The notes below the pieces were generated by a model. That model saw only the letters and a list, made by a program, of their open reading frames with translations. It had not been told where the DNA came from and searched no databases. Positions 7,385 to 12,894 of a stretch of 12,894 bases of DNA are shown in pieces. The DNA is from Ignavibacteria bacterium. GTDB lineage: Bacteria > Bacteroidota > Ignavibacteria > Ignavibacteriales > Melioribacteraceae. The stretch covers positions 1-12,894 of the forward strand of contig DSBF01000211.1 in the NCBI GenBank assembly GCA_011049495.1, given 5' to 3'. The position numbers and the translations under genes are program-made. Every line of letters starts with the position of its first letter. Position 1 is the stretch's first letter.

Positions 7385-8389
7385 ATGAGTGAGATCACCA
7401 AAAATATCAACGACATTTATGCGTTATTAAAATCCAAAGGGATTGACAAGTCTTACATTCGCGAAGTATTACTCCCCAAATGGTGGGATGAAGAAATTCT
7501 AAGTTCGAAAGCGGGGTTTTTACAAACTGCAAGTATTATTGCTAAAAACCTGGGGATTAAGCTCTCGGATTTGCTCGCTGAGTCGGACGAACTACACCTA
7601 ACTCAAACCATACCGATAAATTTCAAACAGAATAAAAGCTATAACACACTCACAACAGATTTTTTCCCTCAAACATTATCGGCAAAATTATTCAGTTTGA
7701 TAAAAAGCTCATTTAAAAAGGATTTCACTTTATCAATTGATAAACCTGATGAATTAAGAAAAGATTTTCTTTCAGTATATGATGAGATTAATCTTAATAA
7801 TCTCTTAGACTACTTATGGAAAAAAGGGATACCGGTAATCTACGTTTCCGAATATCCAAAGGATGTTAATAAACTCGACGGAATGGTATTTAATTTTGAA
7901 AACCGTCCTGTAATAATAGTCTCAAGTAAAAGAAAACACGACGCTTGGTTAATATTTATTTTAGCACACGAAGTTGGTCATATAGCCAAAAAGCATTTAA
8001 ACAATTCTGAAAATGTAATATTTGATTCTAATTTTGAAAACGCCGAAAATGGTGAGGAAAAAGAAGCTAACGACTTTGCAATTAAATTCTTGATTGAGAA
8101 TGAAGATAATGTCCCTTCCTCGTTAAACCTGGGTAGTTCATTTAAGCTAGTCAATCAGTTAAGACCAATTGGTAATACGCTAAAACTTGATCCGGGCGTA
8201 ATTACTTTGATGTATGCTTTTAGATCAAACAATTTTATGCTCGGGTCACAAGCGTTGAATGTAATGGATCCCGAACCTGATGCATCTTCAAAAGTAAAAG
8301 CCAAGATGAAGGAATTCCTGGATTTAAACAATCTCACCGAAGAAGAACTCGAATATTTTGAAAACTTAACCGGAGTTTCGGGAGGTTAG
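7385..8389 (+). CDS. ImmA/IrrE-family zinc metallopeptidase with degenerate Xre-like N-terminus
   Basis: ImmA/IrrE peptidases cut regulatory proteins such as phage or ICE repressors (ImmA) or DdrO (IrrE), often triggering a stress or mobile-element switch. The 334-residue product has the gluzincin motif H195-EVGH199 in the helix LIFILAHEVGHIAKKH, and a downstream EEKEANDFAIKFLI stretch (224-237) whose Glu should be the third zinc ligand. The N-terminal ~75 residues include LPKWWDEEILSSKAGFLQ and IIAKNLGIKLSDLL. The latter resembles the last helices of an Xre-type HTH, but I do not see a complete HTH. The last 30 residues are acidic. The stop codon lies just after GGAGG, the ribosome-binding site of the next gene, so the two are translationally coupled. 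This pairing with a PIN-like protein suggests a peptidase-controlled effector; the substrate is unknown. Confidence 0.88.
   Translation: MSEITKNINDIYALLKSKGIDKSYIREVLLPKWWDEEILSSKAGFLQTASIIAKNLGIKLSDLLAESDELHLTQTIPINFKQNKSYNTLTTDFFPQTLSAKLFSLIKSSFKKDFTLSIDKPDELRKDFLSVYDEINLNNLLDYLWKKGIPVIYVSEYPKDVNKLDGMVFNFENRPVIIVSSKRKHDAWLIFILAHEVGHIAKKHLNNSENVIFDSNFENAENGEEKEANDFAIKFLIENEDNVPSSLNLGSSFKLVNQLRPIGNTLKLDPGVITLMYAFRSNNFMLGSQALNVMDPEPDASSKVKAKMKEFLDLNNLTEEELEYFENLTGVSGG
8381..8385 (+). promoter_or_regulatory. Strong ribosome-binding site inside the end of the peptidase gene, selecting a TTG start
   Basis: GGAGG lies 6 bases upstream of TTG 8392 and overlaps the last Gly-Gly codons of the peptidase gene. 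It is the best Shine-Dalgarno match in the window, which supports the unusual TTG start and translational coupling of the pair. Confidence 0.7.
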
Positions 8390-8391
8390 TA

Positions 8392-9009
8392 TTGGAATCA
8401 TTTCTGGATAACGACATAATTCTGAAATTATCCGCTGCCGGTCTATTAGAGAAAATAGAAGAAATATATAAAGTAGATTCATCTTCAATTTACGTTCTTC
8501 CTTCAGCACCTTTCTACTTTAAAAATAATCCTAAATTAAAAAAGAAATACGATAGCGAAACAATTGAAAGAACTAAAGAAGCAACAGAGAAATATTCGGT
8601 TATTCCAGATAAATACATTGATGGTGAAAAGTTTCAAAGATTGGCGGATATTAATAAGATAGATTCCGGTGAACAAATTCTTTTTTCTCTTACACCTCAA
8701 ACCGAAGAATTCTTAATTCTTACAGGGGATAAAAATTCAATAAGCGCATTGAATAATGCTGAGGGAGTTGATGATATTAAAGCATATTTGAAAGATAAAA
8801 TAATCTTTTTGGAAGAACTGATGTTAGTATTCATTAAAAAAGAAGGATTTGAAAAAATATCCAAAAGTGTTTCGGCTGCAAATTTCTGTTTTGACAAAGT
8901 TCTACGAACTTGTTTTAACCAAACAAAGGCAGATGAAGAAAAAGTTATTGCTTGTTTAGAGAGTTACGTAAAAGCTCAAAGACAAAGTTGTCCGAATCTT
9001 TTTAGGTAA
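8392..9009 (+). CDS. Small PIN-like protein coupled to the ImmA/IrrE peptidase (putative ribonuclease effector)
   Basis: I do not recognise a named family with certainty. The 205-residue protein has the acidic layout of PIN ribonucleases: an N-terminal strand FLDNDIILKL (D6, D8), a central IDSGEQIL (D91, E94), and ILTGDKN (D113) after a hydrophobic strand. This resembles the Asp...Glu...Asp set that binds metal in PIN domains. Residues 25-80 are a polar insertion and 135-205 are helical, with three Cys. There is no signal peptide. TTG is chosen as start because GGAGG is well placed and the first in-frame residues already form the expected strand. It lies 2 bases after the peptidase gene. PIN proteins next to Xre/ImmA-like proteins recall toxin-antitoxin-like pairs. 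Alternative: a non-catalytic partner or substrate of the peptidase. Confidence 0.6.
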   Translation: MESFLDNDIILKLSAAGLLEKIEEIYKVDSSSIYVLPSAPFYFKNNPKLKKKYDSETIERTKEATEKYSVIPDKYIDGEKFQRLADINKIDSGEQILFSLTPQTEEFLILTGDKNSISALNNAEGVDDIKAYLKDKIIFLEELMLVFIKKEGFEKISKSVSAANFCFDKVLRTCFNQTKADEEKVIACLESYVKAQRQSCPNLFR

Positions 9010-9077
9010 TCCCAACAAAATCCTCTCCCTCCTATTTTTTTACCTTAAGTTTACCGCATTCACTAGTTTGAATAACA

Positions 9078-10304
9078 TTACCACAAGACATCCACCGGCA
9101 AAGCATACATATTTTTTGCAAAAGGTATTGCTTTTTCTCCCGTATAAAAAACAACTCCGCGCAGAAACTTTTTACCCGTTTCTTCTGCAAAGACTTTCAT
9201 GTGGTTAAACATTCCGGCATCAACTTGCGATGTTGATTTAACTTCAATGCCGACAAGCGAACCGTCGCTTCTTTCAATAACAAAATCAACTTCCTGTCCA
9301 CCGGACGTTCGGAAATGGAACAGCGACAAATTAAAATCACCCCATGAAGCTTGTTTAACCAATTCCATAAGCACAAAGTTTTCCAAAACTCTGCCCCATA
9401 ACAATGCATCGGTTTTTCGTGTTTCGGAATCGAAACCCGTTAGGTGAGAAAGCAGTCCCGTATCGCTTAGATATAATTTTGGTGTTTTAATTAATCTTTT
9501 TGATAAATTACCTGACCAGGCGGGAAGCAAGTAGATCATAAATATTGCTTCCAGTAAAGCAGTGTATCGTTTAAGTGTTGTCTGGGGAATAGCGGACGAA
9601 CGTGAAAACTCCGCAAAGTTTAATAATGTTCCCGCCCTTGATGCAAACAACTTCAACAGCTTCGGTAACTCACTTAACTTTTCTATATTGGCAATATCTC
9701 TAACATCCCTTTGGAGAATTGTTGTAACATAAGACTTAAACCATGCGTCCTGTCTTTCTTTATTTTTCCGCGAAAGCATTTCCGGGTAACCACCTGTGAT
9801 AACTCTTTTAATAAGTTCGTTTTGTTTTTCCGGAACCTTCGGCAGCTTATAATTTTTTCCAAATACATCATCTATAAAATTACTGTCCGAGCCGGTTATT
9901 TCGTTTTGGGAGAACGGGAATAAATTTAGTATTTCCATTCTTCCGGCAAGCGATTCGGAAATTTTCGGTATAAGCAGAACGTTCGAAGAGCCGGTGAGTA
10001 TATACTTGCCGGGTTTTCGTTTTTTGTCAACCAAGCTTTTAATTGTAGGAAATATTCCGGGAACTCTTTGTACTTCATCCAATGCGATGCTGCCTTCATA
10101 AGCTGAGAGAAATTCAATAGGATTATTTTGAGCTGCAGATAGAATTCCGGGATCGTCAAAAGTCAAATACTCCGCCGGGTATTCCTCGCCTACAAGACTT
10201 TTAATTAGGGTACTTTTACCCGTTTGTCTCGCCCCGTGCAGCAACACCACCGGAGAATCCGACAGTGCTGCCAATAGCTTATTTGTAATCTTTCTTCGTA
10301 TCAT
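9078..10304 (-). CDS. AAA+ ATPase with DUF4143 domain (COG1373-type)
   Basis: This protein family of unknown role pairs a P-loop ATPase with a C-terminal DUF4143 domain. Walker A is G24-ARQTGKST32, Walker B is ALDEVQ with D76-E77, and ILTGSS (102-107) serves as sensor. DUF4143 covers roughly 200-360 and holds a PD-(D/E)xK-like core: D340 in QEVDFV and E354-V-K356 in GIEVKS. The 408-residue length counts from ATG at 10304 (MIRRKITNKLL), which sits at the usual distance from Walker A. A GTG at 10343 would add 13 residues, but these are encoded by the palindromic repeat, so I reject it. A GGA lies close upstream. Convergent with the PIN-like gene across 68 bases that hold no clear terminator. 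Homologues often sit in variable regions; substrate and role are unknown. Confidence 0.92.
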   Translation of the reverse strand: MIRRKITNKLLAALSDSPVVLLHGARQTGKSTLIKSLVGEEYPAEYLTFDDPGILSAAQNNPIEFLSAYEGSIALDEVQRVPGIFPTIKSLVDKKRKPGKYILTGSSNVLLIPKISESLAGRMEILNLFPFSQNEITGSDSNFIDDVFGKNYKLPKVPEKQNELIKRVITGGYPEMLSRKNKERQDAWFKSYVTTILQRDVRDIANIEKLSELPKLLKLFASRAGTLLNFAEFSRSSAIPQTTLKRYTALLEAIFMIYLLPAWSGNLSKRLIKTPKLYLSDTGLLSHLTGFDSETRKTDALLWGRVLENFVLMELVKQASWGDFNLSLFHFRTSGGQEVDFVIERSDGSLVGIEVKSTSQVDAGMFNHMKVFAEETGKKFLRGVVFYTGEKAIPFAKNMYALPVDVLW

Positions 10305-10324
10305 GAGTCCAAAATAATATTTAT

Positions 10325-10365
10325 GTGGATGATAATCAACCACTTAGTGGATGATTATCATCCAC
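10325..10365. repeat. Tandem pair of 19-bp palindromes (22-bp period) just upstream of the - strand ATPase gene
   Basis: Site 1, GTGGATGATAATCAACCAC (10325-10343), is a palindrome with one mismatched pair. Site 2, GTGGATGATTATCATCCAC (10347-10365), is perfect around its central base. Centres 10334 and 10356 are 22 bases apart, about two helical turns. As 22-base direct repeats the units match at 18 of 22 positions, and the two together form a larger dyad centred at 10345. A decayed third unit seems to follow (CGATTATCCGCC, from 10374). The array ends 20 bases upstream of ATG 10304, where an operator or a structured 5' leader would lie. There are no spacers or cas genes, so this is not CRISPR. 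Confidence 0.85.
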
Positions 10366-10587
10366 CAACCAAACGATTATCCGCCGGGATTTATAATTAT
10401 CCATTCGTTATTTAGATTCTGTGTCAAGCCGGGAAGCCAAACCGCTGATGCTTAGTCTGTCATATTTGACTTAATCGGTTTATCATTTATGCATCTGTCC
10501 GGCACTTTCGGATTCTCAACAATAAAAGAGATGCTAATACAAGAATTACTTTCCCCGGGTAAAAACTTGTTGAACGTATAAATAAAA
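10366..10587. other. Intergenic region between the two divergent ATPase genes
   Basis: Together with the flanking arrays this is a gene-free stretch of 338 bases. No open frame with protein character is seen. A TTGACA on the - strand (10427-10422) could be a -35 box for the left ATPase, but no -10 sits at normal spacing. GATTATCC and AATTATCC near 10375-10402 look like worn copies of the left palindrome. No RNA gene or terminator was recognised. Confidence 0.5.
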
Positions 10588-10637
10588 ATGAGTAATTTTA
10601 CTCAGTTAATTGAGTAAATTCACTCAATATAGTGAGT
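10588..10637. repeat. 11-bp-phased array of alternating TGAGT/ACTCA half-sites upstream of the + strand ATPase gene
   Basis: TGAGT at 10589, ACTCA at 10600, TGAGT at 10611, ACTCA at 10622 and TGAGT at 10633 lie exactly 11 bases apart with 6-base spacers. Each neighbouring pair makes a 16-base palindrome, giving four overlapping palindromes centred at 10596.5, 10607.5, 10618.5 and 10629.5. Seen as 22-base direct repeats, 10588-10609 and 10610-10631 match at 16 of 22 positions. The array ends 5 bases before ATG 10643. The spacing puts every half-site on one face of the helix, as expected of cooperative binding sites. Confidence 0.88.
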
Positions 10638-10642
10638 ATAAT

Positions 10643-11830
10643 ATGTATGAAAGAAATCAATTAAGTACGATAAAAAAAAGAATTAAAGAGCCGAGAAAGT
10701 TCATTCAGGTAATTCTGGGTTCCAGGCAGGTTGGTAAAACCACATTAGCCGAGCAGTTGGCAGATAAGGTCGGCATTCCCTATATTTTTGTTTCAACCGA
10801 CGCCGTTCCGCCTTCAAATTCTGTTTGGATTACACAGCAGTGGGAAACAGCAAGAATTAAGTACAATACATCCGGCGCTAAGCAATTTTTATTAATTATT
10901 GATGAAATACAGAAAATTGAAAATTGGAGTGAGGTCGTAAAGAAAAATTGGGATGAAGATACAAGAAATAAAATTCCTATTAAAGTTATTTTATTAGGTT
11001 CATCGAGTATTTCTATTCAATCGGGCTTAACCGAATCACTTGCTGGAAGATTTGAAGTTATTCTGCTGCCGCACTGGTCATATAAGGAAATGAACGAAGC
11101 ATTTGATTTTACGCCGGAGCAGTATGTTTATTTCGGAGCTTATCCCGGTGCTGCAGATTTAATCGGGAATGAAAAAAGATGGACGAACTATATCCGGGAT
11201 TCTATTATCGAAACAACAATATCAAAAGACATTTTACAATTAACCAGAATTCATAAACCCCAGCTGCTGAAAAATCTATTTGAATTATCGTGCAAGTATT
11301 CTAGTGAAATACTTTCATATACTAAAATGCTCGGTCAACTTCATGATGCAGGCAACACAACCACGCTCGCTCATTATCAAGAATTGCTGAATAAATCCTG
11401 GATGACAACCGGTATCCAAAAGTTCTCCGGTTCAAAAACATCTGAAAAATCAAGTCAGCCCAAATGGCTTGTTTATAATACTGCATTATCTTCAGTTTAT
11501 TCGGATTTCAACTTCAAGGAAACCGTTGCTTCTCCGGCTCATTGGGGAAGACGCGTTGAACAAGCCGTTGGCGCTTATTTATTAAACCAATCCCGAATTA
11601 ATGATTTTGAATTGTTTTACTGGAGAGACGGAAATGATGAAGTAGATTTCGTTCTTAAAAAGGGAAGAAAAATCATTTCGATTGAAGTAAAAACATCAAA
11701 GTCGGATTTCCATAGCGGAATTGAAAAGTTTGCCGAGAAATATAAACCTTACAAAAATATTTTGATCAGTAAGAATTCACTTTCCTGGGAAGAATTTCTG
11801 CTTCTCAATATTGATTCGTTGTTTGTATAG
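10643..11830 (+). CDS. AAA+ ATPase with DUF4143 domain, second and divergent member
   Basis: Starting at ATG 10643 (MYERNQLSTIKKRIKEPR) this is 395 residues. Walker A is G26-SRQVGKTT, Walker B is LLIIDEIQ with D87-E88, and VILLGSSS acts as sensor. The C-terminal DUF4143 part has a PD-(D/E)xK-like core: D335 in DEVDFV and E348-V-K350 in SIEVKTS. It differs widely from the left ATPase outside these motifs, so the two are not a recent duplication. TTG 10610 would add 11 residues encoded by the tandem repeat. I prefer ATG 10643 because MYERN directly precedes the conserved KEPRKFIQVI lead to Walker A. Only a weak AGTGAG lies before it, itself part of the repeat, so a protein or RNA structure there would affect translation. 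Role unknown; ATPase and nuclease-like fold are motif-based. Confidence 0.92.
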   Translation: MYERNQLSTIKKRIKEPRKFIQVILGSRQVGKTTLAEQLADKVGIPYIFVSTDAVPPSNSVWITQQWETARIKYNTSGAKQFLLIIDEIQKIENWSEVVKKNWDEDTRNKIPIKVILLGSSSISIQSGLTESLAGRFEVILLPHWSYKEMNEAFDFTPEQYVYFGAYPGAADLIGNEKRWTNYIRDSIIETTISKDILQLTRIHKPQLLKNLFELSCKYSSEILSYTKMLGQLHDAGNTTTLAHYQELLNKSWMTTGIQKFSGSKTSEKSSQPKWLVYNTALSSVYSDFNFKETVASPAHWGRRVEQAVGAYLLNQSRINDFELFYWRDGNDEVDFVLKKGRKIISIEVKTSKSDFHSGIEKFAEKYKPYKNILISKNSLSWEEFLLLNIDSLFV

Positions 11831-11976
11831 AATTTTTTCTAAGGGTTTTTAATTTGTTCTTCATTTGCTTTTTCAATCCTTACTTGAATAATTTCTATCT
11901 AATTGTGTATCACTTCTGTAACCAATTGCAGTATCGGTTCGTCAAAAGTATTGTTAACTAACAACGGGAAAACAAT

Positions 11977-12894
11977 ATGCGTAAGATATTCTTTATAATT
12001 TCTGCAATTGTATTAATCACTGGAATTGTTGAACTCAACGCACAAGAGAGAGCACAAAAGATCGATGAGTTTATTCAAAAAACAGTTGAGTATAATATTT
12101 TTACCGGGTCTGTTCTTGTAGCTGATAATCAAGAAGTGATTTTTCAAAAAGGTTACTCATTTGCAAACCGTGAGTGGAATATCCCGAATGATATCGACAC
12201 AAAATTTCGTCTCGGTTCAATTACAAAACAATTTACCGCGGTAATAATTTTGAAACTCCGTGAAGAAGGAAAACTGAAATTAGAAGACAAAATTACCGAT
12301 CACATTCCATACTATAGAAAAGATACCGGCGATAAAGTTTCGATTCATCAACTGTTAATTCATACTTCGGGAATACCGAGTTATACAAGTCATCCCGACT
12401 TTTTCGGAAAGGATAGCAAAAAAGATTTCACAGTTGAAGAATTTGTAAAACAATATTGCATGGGTGATTTTGATTTTGAACCCGGTTCACAATGGGCTTA
12501 CAATAATTCAGGTTATTATTTACTTGGTGTTATTATTGAAGAAATAACTGGCATGACTTACGCCGATGCATTACAACATTACATTTTTGATCCGCTTAAC
12601 ATGAAAGAAACTGGCTTCGATAAATTTGAAGAAATACTTCCTAAACGTGCCGATGGTTACTCCGTATTATTTATTGAATACACAAACGCGCCATACATAA
12701 ATATGGAACTTCCCTACGCTGCCGGATCAATGTATTCAACCATTGAAGATATGTATAAATGGGATAGAGCACTTTACGGAAATGATTTACTTTCTCAAGA
12801 ATCCATTGACTTAATGTTCACCCCGCATGTTGCTGCAATGGGCGGGCATTACGGTTACGGTTGGTCAATTGTCGAAAAAGATATTGACGGTGAC
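11977..12894 (+). CDS. Exported serine hydrolase, beta-lactamase/penicillin-binding-protein-like (3' end outside window)
   Basis: The frame runs open for 306 codons to the window edge. A signal peptide is clear: MRK, then a hydrophobic stretch FFIISAIVLITGIVEL, with a likely signal peptidase I cut after LNA before QE. There is no lipobox Cys. The class C beta-lactamase/esterase fold is shown by S81-I-T-K84 (catalytic Ser and Lys) in RLGSITKQF, and Y175-N-N177 in WAYNNSGYYLLG. IHQLLIHTSGIPSY and LPYAAGSMYSTIEDM are also typical of this family. The HxG-type third motif may be GHYGYGW near the edge. GGGAA is 6 bases before the ATG. It probably acts in the periplasm on peptides or esters; homologues are rarely true beta-lactamases. 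The 146-base gap before it shows no obvious terminator or defence link. Confidence 0.93.
   Translation, partial: MRKIFFIISAIVLITGIVELNAQERAQKIDEFIQKTVEYNIFTGSVLVADNQEVIFQKGYSFANREWNIPNDIDTKFRLGSITKQFTAVIILKLREEGKLKLEDKITDHIPYYRKDTGDKVSIHQLLIHTSGIPSYTSHPDFFGKDSKKDFTVEEFVKQYCMGDFDFEPGSQWAYNNSGYYLLGVIIEEITGMTYADALQHYIFDPLNMKETGFDKFEEILPKRADGYSVLFIEYTNAPYINMELPYAAGSMYSTIEDMYKWDRALYGNDLLSQESIDLMFTPHVAAMGGHYGYGWSIVEKDIDGD

Noticed and set aside
9010..9077. Bidirectional terminator between the PIN-like gene and the left ATPase
   Set aside because: A T7 run is present, but no stem of useful length precedes it on either strand.
10305..10343. GTG start at 10343 adding 13 residues to the left ATPase
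   Set aside because: The added codons are made of palindromic repeat; ATG 10304 begins MIRRK at the usual distance from Walker A.
10588..10617. Nine-codon open frame MSNFTQLIE as a leader peptide for the + strand ATPase
   Set aside because: It is fully explained by the tandem repeat, of which the next copy reads MSKFTQ; no ribosome-binding site precedes it and no attenuator follows.
10325..10637. Possible CRISPR arrays at the two ATPase starts
   Set aside because: Repeats are directly adjacent with no unique spacers of 25-40 bases, there are only two or three units each, and no cas genes are present.
11831..11976. Terminator or small gene between the right ATPase and the serine hydrolase
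   Set aside because: There are T-runs without a paired stem, and no open frame with a start and ribosome-binding site was found apart from the hydrolase itself.

Overview
The window is AT-rich (roughly one third G+C by eye) with short intergenic gaps and often weak Shine-Dalgarno sites. Together with a secreted serine hydrolase and two COG1373/DUF4143-type ATPases, this suggests a bacterium of the Bacteroidota/Ignavibacteriota (FCB) kind. That assignment is inference: there is no rRNA or taxonomic marker gene here. No tRNA, rRNA, transposase, integrase or CRISPR array was seen.

Bases 1-5687 hold a type I restriction-modification operon in the order hsdR - hsdM - fic - hsdS, all on the + strand. 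hsdR keeps only helicase motifs IV-VI and the C-terminal domain. Its nuclease half and helicase motifs I-III are replaced, just upstream of base 120, by the tail of an unrelated reading frame. hsdM looks intact. A Fic-domain AMP-transferase with its own inhibitory motif sits 4 bases after hsdM. hsdS is broken by a one-base frameshift at an A6 run (4442-4447), which separates the first 55 residues from the rest. As read, the locus could not restrict, and it would lack a full specificity subunit unless the shift is bypassed or is a sequencing error.

Bases 5702-9009 form a compact accessory cassette. It holds a T4-'beta'-family protein (+), a convergent and 3'-overlapping sce7726-like protein with a PD-(D/E)xK-like core (-), an ImmA/IrrE-type zinc peptidase (+), and a tightly coupled small protein with the layout of a PIN-like nuclease (+). 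The peptidase and the sce7726-like gene diverge from a 73-base gap. This is a plausible defence or toxin-antitoxin-like module, but its function is not established from sequence.

Bases 9078-11830 hold two divergent AAA+/DUF4143 ATPases with nuclease-like C-termini. Immediately upstream of each likely start codon lies a short 22-bp-period tandem array of palindromes. The two arrays have unrelated sequences but the same architecture: TGAGT/ACTCA half-sites at exact 11-bp steps before one gene, and two 19-bp GTGGATGAT-type palindromes at 22-bp spacing before the other. This is the least explained structure in the window.

From 11977 to the right edge is the start of an exported serine beta-lactamase-like hydrolase. 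It probably marks the return from a defence island to ordinary chromosome.
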